Shown piece after piece: positions 36,173 through 45,306 of a stretch of 64,000 nt of DNA. The position numbers and the translations under genes are program-made. Within the stretch, counting starts at the first letter, position 1, and the number at the start of each line of letters is the position of its first letter. The notes beneath the pieces were generated by a model. It had not been told where the DNA came from, did no database searches, and saw only the letters and a program-made list of their open reading frames with translations. This DNA is from Bacteroidales bacterium UBA5536 (lineage in GTDB: Bacteria; Bacteroidota; Bacteroidia; Bacteroidales; F082): contig DINQ01000015.1 in assembly GCA_002426795.1 (NCBI GenBank), positions 62,001 to 126,000 of the forward strand, in the 5' to 3' direction.

Positions 36173-37465
36173 ATGCAAAACATTGTAAACCATCGGCAAA
36201 AAATGGGCATCCGCATCATCACGCTGCTGTTATTGACAGGCATCAGCTTAACGCCGCTCAGGGCGCAAAACCAACAGAAACATCAATCCGACAAGTTGAG
36301 CAGCGACAGCGTGGTAGAGTATCTGAGTCCTTTGGAATATGCTTTCATGTTTCACGAAGAAAACAAATGGTTGCTGAAGACCAACTTCCTCATCGATTCG
36401 GATAACCATGGTGCGCAGAGTCTGAAAATCAGTTACGAACAAAAGCTAACTGAAGGTTTATCGCTTAATGCAACGCTGTTCAATTATACTGTTTTCAACC
36501 TGGGTCTCAATCCGGGGGGCTACTACAATTTTGGTCTCGAGCATACACTGGAGCTGCGTTGGTATTACAAAAACCGCTCCATGAAACAAGCGAAAAAGGC
36601 TTCTGGCAGCCTTTCGGGAGCCTATTTCGCGCTGGGGGCAGGCTACCGCAGCTTCCACACTTCAAACCTGAGTGCAACGGACTATAGCAACCTCGATTTT
36701 ATGCCCGTTTTTGCCAAATGGGGTTTTCAAAGGCGTTTCTTAAAACGCGGCTATATTGATGTTGGACTAACCGCCGGCAACAATTTTTCGCTTAGCGATC
36801 AAATCTGGTCGAGCATGTTTTTTGGGACTTATGTAGATGTGGGGCTCGCCTTTGCCCGCGACAAACAAAAACTCGACCGCGATAAACTTTGTCCCATACT
36901 GCGTTGCCATGCTGCCGACCGTTTTATCGTGAAGACAAACCTGGTGAATATTGTGTCGCTGACTTACGTGCGAAAATCTCTCGTTGGCTTCATTAAACCC
37001 AATATTGCTGCAGAATACAAACTTGGCGATTCGCCCTTTTCAATCAATGCTGCTGCCCTGGCAAGAATCGAGTACACCAATGCTGCAAGCATCGATTTCA
37101 GAACCCTGAACCTAACGCCTGAGGTCACTTTGACAGGCCGATACTATTACAGCCTGAAGCGCCGCATGTTGCTGGGTAAGTCAGGTAATGGCTTGTCGGC
37201 TAATTACGTTTCGCTGGGCGGCATCTACAGAGGTTATTATGCCAAGTACTTTTCTGTTGGACATACAAGCAGCCAACGCAATTATTTCATGGGCGTACTT
37301 GTTCAAACAGGGATTCAGCGTCTGCTAACCGAGCATTTATATTTTGACATTTTTATGGGTTTGGGTTATGGCATACAGCACAATCATGATCTAAACTCCA
37401 ACTATCGCCACAGCTATTCAAAAACTATTTTCGATCTGGGCATTAGTATTGGCTACAGATTCTGA
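36173..37465 (+). CDS. putative outer-membrane beta-barrel protein, unknown function
   Basis: About 430 residues from ATG 36173, one base after the preceding stop. A second ATG at 36203 gives a tighter signal peptide (MGIRIITLLLLTGISLTPLRAQ), so the exact start is uncertain. The mature part alternates aromatic and polar residues in strands (LKISYEQKLTEGLSLNATLFN, YNFGLEHTLELRWYY, YFDIFMGLGYGI) and ends with aromatic F (SIGYRF), typical of outer-membrane barrels. I do not recognise a specific family. It is the last gene of the sigma-factor operon. Confidence 0.65.
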   Translation: MQNIVNHRQKMGIRIITLLLLTGISLTPLRAQNQQKHQSDKLSSDSVVEYLSPLEYAFMFHEENKWLLKTNFLIDSDNHGAQSLKISYEQKLTEGLSLNATLFNYTVFNLGLNPGGYYNFGLEHTLELRWYYKNRSMKQAKKASGSLSGAYFALGAGYRSFHTSNLSATDYSNLDFMPVFAKWGFQRRFLKRGYIDVGLTAGNNFSLSDQIWSSMFFGTYVDVGLAFARDKQKLDRDKLCPILRCHAADRFIVKTNLVNIVSLTYVRKSLVGFIKPNIAAEYKLGDSPFSINAAALARIEYTNAASIDFRTLNLTPEVTLTGRYYYSLKRRMLLGKSGNGLSANYVSLGGIYRGYYAKYFSVGHTSSQRNYFMGVLVQTGIQRLLTEHLYFDIFMGLGYGIQHNHDLNSNYRHSYSKTIFDLGISIGYRF

Positions 37466-37503
37466 GGGAAATTATCCATTATTGATTGTGAAATAGAAAG
37501 CCC

Positions 37504-39246
37504 TCACAAAACAAAACCCGAAGCTTCACTTTTTCTTCCCGGAATGGCTGAAATGAGCTTTTTTGTGTACGCCGACTGGGGATTTTGGAACAGATTGTCG
37601 GCTTCGGCCAATTCTTCCATGCGCCCGTTCTGCATCACCAATACCCGATCTGACATAAAGCGTACCACGCTGAGGTCGTGCGAGATGAAAATATACGTAA
37701 AGCCAAAAGTACGTTTAAGGTCGTTCAGCAGGTTGAGCACCTGCGCCTGTACCGATACATCCAGGGCCGAAACAGATTCGTCGCAGATGATCAGCTGCGG
37801 GCTCACGGCCAGGGCACGTGCAATGCAGATACGTTGCCGCTGTCCACCCGAAAACTCATGCGGATAGCGCCCATAATGAGCCGCTTCGAGGCCAACTTGT
37901 TCGAGCAATTCACACACTTTTTCACGTCTTTTATGTTCGTTTGTTTGCAGCCTGTGCACAAGCATCGGCTCGGCAATGGCGCTGCCAATTGTCAGGCGTG
38001 GATTGAGTGATGAATAGGGATCCTGAAACACAATCTGCATCTTTTGCCGTAAAGCCCGCAAACCGGCATGATTCAGTTTTGTAACTTCGATATCTTCATA
38101 ATAAACCTTTCCAGAAGTTGGTTCGTGAAGTCGCAACATACTTCTTCCGAGAGTCGTTTTTCCGCAACCTGATTCGCCGACAAGCCCAAGCGTTTCACCC
38201 GGATACACATCAAAACTCACCTCATCCACAGCCTTTACATGGTCGTAAACCCGACCAAAGATGCCCTTACGAAGTGGATACCAGGTGGATAACTTTTCGA
38301 TGCGAAGCATCGGTTTTTGCGCGTACAATTGTTTGTGCTGTTCTTTTCGTATTACTTCTGTCACCTGCAGCTCGCGAATGATCTGACTACTGCCGCCCGG
38401 CCATTGGTCGTTTAAAAACTCTTTTACAACTGGTAGCCGTTTCAGGCGCACATGAAGTGGCGGACGACATGCCAGCAATCCTTTTGTATATGGATGTTGC
38501 GGATTTTGCATTACCTGGTCCACCGGTCCCGATTCAACAACTTTTCCATGGTGCATGACAGCTACTGAATCGGCCAGCTCAGCAATCACAGCCAGATCAT
38601 GGGTGATAAAAATCATGCCCATGCCTGTTTCCTTTTGCAACTGCTTCAACAGCCAAAGAATCTCTTTTTGCACCGTAACATCCAAGGCAGTTGTAGGTTC
38701 ATCAGCAATGAGTAAATCAGGTTTGCAGGCAATGGCCATTGCAATCATTACGCGCTGTTTCTGTCCGCCCGAAAGCTCGTGCGGATAAGCCCGCCAGATG
38801 GCTTCAGGTCGTGGGAGCTTAACCTGTCTGAAAAGTGCCAAAACCCGCTCATACACTTGTTTTTTGCTCATATGCTCATGCGCCAATATGGCTTCAGCGA
38901 CCTGAAAACCACAGCGAAAAACAGGATTGAGCGAAGTCATAGGTTCCTGAAAAATCATCGCAATCTGTTTGCCCCTTACCGATTGCATCTCCTTTTCAGT
39001 TAAAGCTGTAAGCGAACGTCCGTGGAGTAGTATTTCGTCAGCACTGAATTTACTGTTTTTCGCATCGAGCAGGCGCATAATAGCCAGTGAACTTACTGAT
39101 TTCCCGGATCCAGATTCACCCACAAGTCCAATGGTTTTTCCCTTATATATTTCCAGATTAATGCCATCCACCGCCTTGTTCCAGTTACCTTCGCGCAGAA
39201 AGCTAACCTGAAGCTGGGAAATTTTCAAAAGGGGTGTTAATGGCAT
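37504..39246 (-). CDS. fused duplicated peptide/nickel ABC transporter ATPase (DppD-DppF / YejF type)
   Basis: 580 residues containing two complete ABC ATPase halves, equivalent to DppD+DppF in one chain. Half 1 has Walker A GESGSGKS (about 40-47), signature ELSGGQKQR and Walker B LLIADEPTTALD. Half 2 has GESGCGKT (about 355-362), EFSGGQRQR and LIICDESVSALD. Each half ends with the C-terminal extension typical of oligopeptide transporters (PQHPYTKGLLACRPP and PQSAYTKKLISAIPG). It should energise import of peptides or similar solutes, but no permease or binding protein is encoded nearby. It is monocistronic, with its own -7 element. Confidence 0.93.
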   Translation of the reverse strand: MPLTPLLKISQLQVSFLREGNWNKAVDGINLEIYKGKTIGLVGESGSGKSVSSLAIMRLLDAKNSKFSADEILLHGRSLTALTEKEMQSVRGKQIAMIFQEPMTSLNPVFRCGFQVAEAILAHEHMSKKQVYERVLALFRQVKLPRPEAIWRAYPHELSGGQKQRVMIAMAIACKPDLLIADEPTTALDVTVQKEILWLLKQLQKETGMGMIFITHDLAVIAELADSVAVMHHGKVVESGPVDQVMQNPQHPYTKGLLACRPPLHVRLKRLPVVKEFLNDQWPGGSSQIIRELQVTEVIRKEQHKQLYAQKPMLRIEKLSTWYPLRKGIFGRVYDHVKAVDEVSFDVYPGETLGLVGESGCGKTTLGRSMLRLHEPTSGKVYYEDIEVTKLNHAGLRALRQKMQIVFQDPYSSLNPRLTIGSAIAEPMLVHRLQTNEHKRREKVCELLEQVGLEAAHYGRYPHEFSGGQRQRICIARALAVSPQLIICDESVSALDVSVQAQVLNLLNDLKRTFGFTYIFISHDLSVVRFMSDRVLVMQNGRMEELAEADNLFQNPQSAYTKKLISAIPGRKSEASGFVL

Positions 39247-39266
39247 AAAAACAGCGTTTGCTCAAA

Positions 39267-39274
39267 CAAAAGTA
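39267..39274 (-). promoter_or_regulatory. -7 element of the ABC ATPase gene
   Basis: TACTTTTG on the minus strand, an exact TAnnTTTG match about 21 bases before the start codon, implying a very short leader. Confidence 0.45.
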
Positions 39275-39345
39275 CGGTTTTTAACAGCAGAAAATGTTAC
39301 CCTGAGCGCTGGTTTAATGTTTGGTGTGCTCAGAAATCATGCTGA

Positions 39346-39380
39346 TTTGTATGATGAAATCGCATCTTTCCTTAATTTTG
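39346..39380 (+). promoter_or_regulatory. Bacteroidota-type promoter of comF
   Basis: TTTG (39346-39349), 23 nt, then TAATTTTG (39373-39380), an exact -7 element about 54 bases before the start codon. Confidence 0.55.
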
Positions 39381-39433
39381 TTCAAACGAGTTTTGCGCCC
39401 CTCAGCTAATCCCAACAACAAAAGCTTACCAAA

Positions 39434-40129
39434 ATGAAGTTTGGTTTTCTGCACGATTTTGTTTCACTGCTTTATCCTGAAGTATGTGCGGCCTGTGGCC
39501 AGGCTTTGTATAGATGGGAAAAAACGGTTTGTCTGCGCTGCGAACATCTGCTGCCGCACACTGGCTACGAGCATATTGCTGACAATCCACTGGCGCGAAT
39601 TTTCTGGGGACGACTTGATTGTCATGCGGTAACTGCTTGCTTATTCTTCAGCAAAGAAGGCAAAACACAGCACCTCATCCATGAGTTGAAATACAAGGGA
39701 AACCGTAATGCCGGTCATTTTTTGGGAGTTGAACTAGGAAAAAGCATTAAAAACGCACCGCTGTTTGAAGGCATCGATTACATTGTTCCGGTGCCTCTGC
39801 ATCCAAAAAGAGAGCAAAAACGCGGTTACAACCAAAGCGTGATCATCGCGCATGGCATTCAGGAAGTGCTGGGCACGCCCATCAGTCGCGACAACCTCGT
39901 TCGGGCTGTTGCCACCAGCACACAAACCAAAAAATCGCGGCAGGCACGTTGGGAAAATGTGAAGGATATTTTTATGCTAAAAAATCCCGATCAATTTGCC
40001 GATAAACATATTTTACTGATTGATGATGTGATTACAACAGGCTCAACGCTAGAGGCTTGCGGATTAAAATTGAAATCACAAACAAAGCTCAAATTGAGCA
40101 TCGCCACAGCAGCCTGCGCCATTAGCTAA
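39434..40129 (+). CDS. comF: ComF-family phosphoribosyltransferase-like protein
   Basis: 231 residues. An N-terminal zinc-ribbon-like part (CAACGQ ... CLRCEHLLP, about 16-37) is followed by a type I phosphoribosyltransferase fold with YIVPVPLHPKREQKRGYNQS and the PRPP loop LLIDDVITTGSTL (about 193-205). ComF proteins are linked to DNA uptake in naturally competent bacteria and to recombination or repair in others, probably with help of ComFA or PriA. No competence gene lies adjacent. Length and motif order are normal. Confidence 0.92.
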   Translation: MKFGFLHDFVSLLYPEVCAACGQALYRWEKTVCLRCEHLLPHTGYEHIADNPLARIFWGRLDCHAVTACLFFSKEGKTQHLIHELKYKGNRNAGHFLGVELGKSIKNAPLFEGIDYIVPVPLHPKREQKRGYNQSVIIAHGIQEVLGTPISRDNLVRAVATSTQTKKSRQARWENVKDIFMLKNPDQFADKHILLIDDVITTGSTLEACGLKLKSQTKLKLSIATAACAIS

Positions 40130-40131
40130 TC

Positions 40132-40159
40132 TTTGCTGTTGACTTTTTTGGTAATTTTG
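40132..40159 (+). promoter_or_regulatory. Bacteroidota-type promoter of the MscS-like gene
   Basis: TTTG (40132-40135), 16 nt, then TAATTTTG (40152-40159). The -7 box is exact and the spacing slightly short. Confidence 0.45.
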
Positions 40160-40177
40160 ACGGCAAATCACTGAAAC

Positions 40178-40678
40178 ATGCTACCCCTTCATTATCAAAT
40201 ATTAGAAACAATATTGCTGTTGGTCGTGTTGACTTCAACTAAATTTATTATCAGAAGCATCTTGATGCGGATTGATAAAAAAGTACACTTCAACCTGGAA
40301 CGCAAACGAATCGCACACAAAATCATCAATTTGTTTCTGATTATGTTTGTTGTGATCGGGCTCATTGCCATCTGGAGCGTTGATCCGCAGCAGATTTTTC
40401 TCTATCTTACTTCAACACTGACCATTCTGGCTGTTGGTTTTATTGCACAATGGTCTTTCTTGTCAAACATTACAGCCAGTTTGATTTTGTTTTTTAATCA
40501 CCCGGTACATATTGGTGGTCAAATCAAATTCATCGAAAAAGATTTCAACATTGAAGGCATTGTCGAGAACATCACCATGTTTTTTATGTACATCAGAACT
40601 GCCGAAGGAGAGTTAGTTACAATCCCGAACAATTTGGTTATGCAAAAAATGGTATCTGTTACACCCAAGAAAGTTTAA
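40178..40678 (+). CDS. short MscS-family mechanosensitive channel protein
   Basis: 166 residues. Three hydrophobic helices (about 5-28, 48-68, 72-95) are followed by the MscS beta domain, with the pore-lining helix TLTILAVGFIAQWSFLSNITASLILFF in outline and then the hallmark PVHIGGQIKF and EGELVTIPNNLVMQKMV. The protein stops right after the beta domain and lacks the alpha/beta C-terminal vestibule of E. coli MscS (286 aa). Compact versions like this are known in Bacteroidota. It is convergent with the following T9SS cargo gene. Confidence 0.88.
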   Translation: MLPLHYQILETILLLVVLTSTKFIIRSILMRIDKKVHFNLERKRIAHKIINLFLIMFVVIGLIAIWSVDPQQIFLYLTSTLTILAVGFIAQWSFLSNITASLILFFNHPVHIGGQIKFIEKDFNIEGIVENITMFFMYIRTAEGELVTIPNNLVMQKMVSVTPKKV

Positions 40679-40693
40679 TTGAATCATTTTGCA

Positions 40694-42889
40694 TCAATTT
40701 GTTTTAACAAACTTGTGGCTTTCGATGCCCAAACTTCCTGCAATTGTCAGCTGGTAAATACCGGCTGGAAAACGCGAAACATCCAGTTGGTCATAGATCG
40801 CGCGCGATTCGATATTTTTACTTAAAATCAGTCTGCCGTTTAGATCATAAATCCTGACCAACAAATCATTCTGATCAGCCTGAAACGAGATTTGTAACCG
40901 ATCCGAAACAGGAACCGGATATAGCCTTGTCCCATAAACCGATAAATCATTGGCTTCATTAATTGCTGTGATATTCTGCGGCAGCATTCTGAAATTGACA
41001 GGCACAACGAATCGTGGGTTCACCACATCATTGCTGTTGATGACCAGTTGTGCATTCATCAGCGTATCCTCCATGATAGCGTAGAGTTTCACAAAAAGCG
41101 TATCGTCCGACAGGGCCGCGGTCGAGCCAAATGAAGGATTTTTCAGGCTAATCCAACCCGGAGCCGGGGTTGTAGCCAGATCGTAAACCACCAAATGGTC
41201 ATTTTCACCATCGTCTTGCAGAGCCAGTAAAACCAATTTGTTTTGCTGCCAGTCAGGCGTTACAAAAACATTTCCTACCAAATCATTATTTCCTGTTGTT
41301 GTTCCCTGAAAGCCTACTCCCGTAAAATTTCCTGAACTGGGATTGATACGGATAAAACTGATGGTTGAATCGGGATCAGAAAGATAAGAAGCCCACAAAT
41401 AAGGTCCGCCTGGTGACCAGCTATCCCACGACAAGCCTTCGATCGGATATGGAATCTGATAAAAATTCAATTCATTTCCCTGCTTGTCAATTTCATTGAT
41501 CACGCCCAATTCACTTCCCAGATAAAAAGTTTCAGCCTGCGGGTTATAGGCTATTGAAGAGCCCGTTATTCCCGGGTTGTAAAAAATATTCAAGACCGTA
41601 TCGCCGATGGGATCGAGCTGGGTGATCGTATACTGCGTTACAGCATACAAGGAGTTTTCATCAGCGGTAATGGTGCGCCACGAGGAAAAACTTCCAAAAA
41701 GTGTATCCACATCATAAAGCGTATCCATATTACCAGAAAACTCGTAAAGAAATGTCCGGTCGTTGAGGGGGGATCTACCGGTAAGAAAAACACGGTTGTT
41801 CAAAAAGGCAACTCCTGAAATTTTGTTGTCATTCGCAGGTGTTAAACTACTCACATTTCTTGCCAGCAGTGTGTCGCCGGGCATATTGGCTGAGTCGGGC
41901 ATGTTTGGATATTCAAGCGCCGCATACCAATTGAGAACGTACTGATCAGAAAGGTTTGAAATCACCAGGGCTATCTCAGCGGAGTCGCCAGGCATCAGGT
42001 CATTTTCGATAAAGGGAGGCGAAACAGAAACCACCGGACCAGGAATTCCACTGCTTTCGGGAGCCAGATCGTAGGCCACAACCCAATCGAGCTGGTCGTT
42101 GTTCTGTTGGTACGATGAGCCATGTAAGCCAATAAAAGCCACTTTTCCATCAATCAACTCATCCGAAATGGTAGCGCCAAGAGCGTAATCAGCTCCAAGA
42201 TCGCCATTCGGATTCATGTTGACGCCTTCAAATGTCACACCAGTAAGCAATCCGGTTTCCACAAACATTTGGTAGGCAACCGGGCGCACATCACTTGCAG
42301 TATATTTCATCGACCAAATCCAAAGATAAGGACCGCCCGCTGTCCACACATCCCACGCCAGACCGGCAGCGGGCAAATCGTTGAGGAAGCTAAGCGTTCT
42401 TACCACATCACCCTGACGGTTGATTTCGTAAATCAGATTTCCATCGCCACTCACCCAAAAATGATCTGTTGCAGGATCGTAGGCCAACCCGCTTTGGTAA
42501 TAAATGGGGCCTGGAATTTTGACTCCGGTTGGTTGGCCGTTACTCAAGTCGATCTGTCGAATCGTATCAATATCTGCCACATACAGAAATTCGCCGTCGT
42601 AACACATGTCCTTCCAGCTGGCAAATCCAAAAGGATAGGTGTAATAATCAACAAGTGTTTGTCCATCAGCACTTATTTTGTACAGTTTATGCTGGTAAGT
42701 ATCATCCGGATCCGCACCTGTAACCCAAAAATAACCCTCTGCAAATTCAACGCCCATTAGGGTACGATCGGGAGTTGGGGTAAGGATACCTGCGTTAAAT
42801 GTCATGAGCGTATCGCCCTGATTTTGTGCAAAAATGGGCACAAAAGGCAACAAGAAGAAAGATATGATAAGTAATTGGCGTGTTTTCAT
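40694..42889 (-). CDS. T9SS type A cargo with duplicated beta-propeller-like halves
   Basis: 731 residues with a signal peptide (1-21, ending IFAQ). The body contains two homologous halves of about 260 residues: MGVEFAEGYFWVTG ... SWKDMCYDGEFLYVADIDTIRQID ... GGPYLWIWS ... GVTFEGV, and later SGVAFLNNRVFLTG ... SWRTITADENSLYAVTQYTITQLD ... GGPYLWASY ... GVGFQGT. The repeated YxLYxIxxxG strands suggest NHL/YncE-like propellers. The C-terminus (about 650-731) is a type A sorting domain (LYPVPVSDRLQISF ... FPAGIYQLTI). It should be exported through T9SS and surface-linked. The ligand is unknown. Confidence 0.85.
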   Translation of the reverse strand: MKTRQLLIISFFLLPFVPIFAQNQGDTLMTFNAGILTPTPDRTLMGVEFAEGYFWVTGADPDDTYQHKLYKISADGQTLVDYYTYPFGFASWKDMCYDGEFLYVADIDTIRQIDLSNGQPTGVKIPGPIYYQSGLAYDPATDHFWVSGDGNLIYEINRQGDVVRTLSFLNDLPAAGLAWDVWTAGGPYLWIWSMKYTASDVRPVAYQMFVETGLLTGVTFEGVNMNPNGDLGADYALGATISDELIDGKVAFIGLHGSSYQQNNDQLDWVVAYDLAPESSGIPGPVVSVSPPFIENDLMPGDSAEIALVISNLSDQYVLNWYAALEYPNMPDSANMPGDTLLARNVSSLTPANDNKISGVAFLNNRVFLTGRSPLNDRTFLYEFSGNMDTLYDVDTLFGSFSSWRTITADENSLYAVTQYTITQLDPIGDTVLNIFYNPGITGSSIAYNPQAETFYLGSELGVINEIDKQGNELNFYQIPYPIEGLSWDSWSPGGPYLWASYLSDPDSTISFIRINPSSGNFTGVGFQGTTTGNNDLVGNVFVTPDWQQNKLVLLALQDDGENDHLVVYDLATTPAPGWISLKNPSFGSTAALSDDTLFVKLYAIMEDTLMNAQLVINSNDVVNPRFVVPVNFRMLPQNITAINEANDLSVYGTRLYPVPVSDRLQISFQADQNDLLVRIYDLNGRLILSKNIESRAIYDQLDVSRFPAGIYQLTIAGSLGIESHKFVKTN

Positions 42890-42941
42890 CGGGCTAATGG
42901 TTAGGTTTCATTGAACTAAACAGCTTGTTCAAAACTTTGTT

Positions 42942-42969
42942 CAAAGATAGCCAAATTCCACTTAATCAA
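42942..42969 (-). promoter_or_regulatory. Bacteroidota-type promoter of the propeller-like T9SS gene
   Basis: On the minus strand: TTG (42967-42969), 17 nt, then TATCTTTG (42942-42949), an exact -7 element 53 bases before the start codon. The TTG lies in the 3' end of the upstream gene. Confidence 0.55.
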
Positions 42970-43585
42970 TCCGATGTGGCGGCAGGGGTGGAATGGTATC
43001 TTGTGCACGCCCCTCTTTGATCAGTTGCTCATTGTAGGCCGCGCGGTTTCGTTCCAGCTTTCGCTGCAGACGTGCCATTTCGTTGAAGAAATCGTACAAA
43101 GCCTGAATGGGGCCCTTGATGGTGAGTGGCGCCGGCCTAACGCCGACAAGGCTATTGTCGAGATCTTCTTCCAGTCGCTCTACTTCAGTTGGCTTGATCG
43201 ACTCCATGTGCACAAAAAGATATTTAAAAGTAGGCCAGTCGTAAAAAGCTTTAACCACTACTTCCTGCATGCGTACGGTATCTTTTTCGAGTAAAATGAG
43301 TAATCCGTGCGGCTGTTGCAACACAGCATCGTTAACCACAAAAAGCTTCCGGCTGTAACCAACCGAAGTCACCAGCAAAGTGTCGTCACGATATCCATGT
43401 ATGGCAAATGACCCATCTTTGTAACTGATCGTTCCACGATGTGCGAGCTTGCTGATGATGTGCACATTGGCAAGCCCGAGTAAGCTGTCGGCTGACCTTA
43501 CAAATCCATGTAATGTCATGCGTTCCTGTGCCTCAGCAAGTTGTGATACAAACAAAAAAAGTATAAAAAAAAGGCCTTTTTTCAA
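42962..43585 (-). CDS. exported protein with carboxypeptidase-regulatory-like domain
   Basis: 207 residues with a signal peptide (1-19, ending AEAQ). Residues about 22-105 form a CarboxypepD_reg-like/CNA-B beta sandwich (LHGFVRSADSLLGLANVHIISKLAHRGTISYKDGSFAIHG in outline, VTSVGYSRKLF), the same module that begins many SusC/TonB-dependent receptors in Bacteroidota. The C-terminal part is charged and helical (RLQRKLERNRAAYNEQL) with a Pro-rich end. No barrel follows, so it is a stand-alone exported module of unknown role. Confidence 0.8.
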   Translation of the reverse strand: MKKGLFFILFLFVSQLAEAQERMTLHGFVRSADSLLGLANVHIISKLAHRGTISYKDGSFAIHGYRDDTLLVTSVGYSRKLFVVNDAVLQQPHGLLILLEKDTVRMQEVVVKAFYDWPTFKYLFVHMESIKPTEVERLEEDLDNSLVGVRPAPLTIKGPIQALYDFFNEMARLQRKLERNRAAYNEQLIKEGRAQDTIPPLPPHRID

Positions 43586-43795
43586 AAGTGTGGATTATGC
43601 AACGAATTTAGGTGCTTCTGGCTAAACAGCCATTTTTACGGCTGATAAAAAATGTTAATTGCCTTAAATCTTTAGCAAAAAAGGCTTTGCCGGAACTTTA
43701 TGCCAGATCAAGCAGCCAAAATTATCATATTCTGACAGCAGGTCCGTCAACAGCTTGGGGATTTACTTAACTTTAGACCGACAAAAAACAACGAG

Positions 43796-44863
43796 ATGAA
43801 GTATGTGAAAAAAATACTGCAGTTTATTGCGGCAGGTCTTTTCCTGCTTGTGCTACTGGTTGGCATTTTTCTGTTTTATATCAATTTCAGTGATTATGCG
43901 CCGCTCAGCAAGGAGAAGTTGCGCATTACGGGAGGCGCATTTAAAAGCGAGATTTCGGGCGGGCAGTTGAGTCTGATTACCTGGAATATTGGCTATGCAG
44001 GGCTTGGAAAGGAGATGGACTTTTTTTATGATGGAGGAAAAAGTGTGATGGCCAGTCGGGAAAATACAGAAAACTGGCTGCAGCAGATCGTGCAATTTGT
44101 GGCAAAGAAAAACCATGTTGATTTCCTGTTGTTTCAGGAAGTCGATCTTGAGTCGAACCGAACCTATTATATTGATGAATCGCTGCAACTCGAGTCGGTA
44201 CTTCCCGCATACGATGAAGTAACGGCGATCAATTACTGGGTTCCTTTTGTGCCGGCGCCGTTTCATCAACCGATGGGTCGTGTAAAAGCCGGCATGATGA
44301 CGTTTTCGGCATACAGTATGCGCCAAAGCTATCGCCATGCCTATCCACAGATCGCTTCCTGGCCTGACAGGATGTTTTTGCTCGACCGTTGTTTTATCGA
44401 ATCGCGCATAAAGGTCGAAAATGGTTTCGAATTGGTGATCCTCAATACACATAATTCAGCATTTATCGACGATCCCAAGCGCATGCAGCTTGAGCTCGAA
44501 ACCATTAAAAAGGTGATGCTGGCCGAATACGAAAAAGGAAATTACGTGATTGCTGGAGGCGACTGGAACATGAATCCACCCGACTTCAGGCCAGTAAACG
44601 GCTATGGCGGACATCGTTTTGAAGCAGCGCCTGTGCATATTCCTTCAGGATTCTTGCCCGAAGGCTGGCAGTATGCCTACGATGCATCTTTGCCCAGCAA
44701 CCGTCAACTCAACCAGCCTTACCTGAAAAAAGTGAGCGGTTCCACTACACTCGACTTTTATATTTTGTCACCCAATGTGCAGGCAACAGATGTACATGTG
44801 ATTGATCTGGGCTTTGAACAAAGTGATCATCAGCCTGTTATGATGGAAGTCTATTTAAATTAA
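43796..44863 (+). CDS. membrane-anchored endonuclease/exonuclease/phosphatase (EEP) family protein
   Basis: 355 residues with an N-terminal hydrophobic anchor (about 8-30). EEP fold motifs run in order: LITWNIGYAG (about 61-70), FLLFQEVDLESN (Glu metal ligand, about 115-126), LVILNTHNSAF (about 214-224), IAGGDWNMNPP (about 250-260), LDFYILSP and the terminal SDHQPVMMEVYL catalytic Asp-His. Members cleave phosphodiester bonds in DNA, RNA, sphingomyelin or inositol phosphates; this extracytoplasmic type has unknown substrate. The next gene begins 4 nt downstream. Confidence 0.88.
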   Translation: MKYVKKILQFIAAGLFLLVLLVGIFLFYINFSDYAPLSKEKLRITGGAFKSEISGGQLSLITWNIGYAGLGKEMDFFYDGGKSVMASRENTENWLQQIVQFVAKKNHVDFLLFQEVDLESNRTYYIDESLQLESVLPAYDEVTAINYWVPFVPAPFHQPMGRVKAGMMTFSAYSMRQSYRHAYPQIASWPDRMFLLDRCFIESRIKVENGFELVILNTHNSAFIDDPKRMQLELETIKKVMLAEYEKGNYVIAGGDWNMNPPDFRPVNGYGGHRFEAAPVHIPSGFLPEGWQYAYDASLPSNRQLNQPYLKKVSGSTTLDFYILSPNVQATDVHVIDLGFEQSDHQPVMMEVYLN

Positions 44864-44867
44864 GCCT

Positions 44868-45296
44868 ATGAAATGGATTCGTGTACTGATTGTCAGCCTG
44901 CTGGTATTTCTGGGGGTTGGGTTTTATATTTACCATTTTGTATACAACAAAGCACATCCGGATTATGAACAGCTGCAGGCAGATTTTGAAATAAGCGCAG
45001 TTGATTTGTTCAACGATTTCAAAACCGATGCTCAAAAAAGCGCTTTGCAATACAATGGCAAAATGATTTTGGTTTCTGGTGTTTTGACCCGTGTTGAGAA
45101 AGCCGATAGCACGAGCATCGCATATTTTGTGCTCGACGAAGGCATGTTTGGCGACGAGGGTGTGCGCATCAATCTGCTTTCTGATCAGGCTGGCAAACTT
45201 TCGGATCAGATTGACTCAACGGTCAAAATAAAAGCATTTTGTTCAGGTTTTAACGATACAGATGTTATCCTGGAACATGGTTCAATTCAAAAATAA
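44868..45296 (+). CDS. membrane-anchored OB-fold (tRNA_anti-like) protein
   Basis: 142 residues with an N-terminal transmembrane anchor (about 5-24). The rest reads as an OB-fold of the tRNA_anti-like family: SAVDLFNDFKTDAQKSALQYNGKMILVSGVLTRVEKAD, then VRINLLSDQ and VKIKAFCSGFNDTDVILEHGSI. The family is common in Bacteroidota and its function is not established. It follows the EEP gene after 4 nt and precedes yceI by 10 nt, so the three may be co-transcribed. Confidence 0.75.
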   Translation: MKWIRVLIVSLLVFLGVGFYIYHFVYNKAHPDYEQLQADFEISAVDLFNDFKTDAQKSALQYNGKMILVSGVLTRVEKADSTSIAYFVLDEGMFGDEGVRINLLSDQAGKLSDQIDSTVKIKAFCSGFNDTDVILEHGSIQK

Positions 45297-45306
45297 TTTC
45301 CGCCTC

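Noticed and set aside
43853..44452. 199-codon minus-strand frame
   Set aside because: It is antisense to the clearly coding EEP-family gene.
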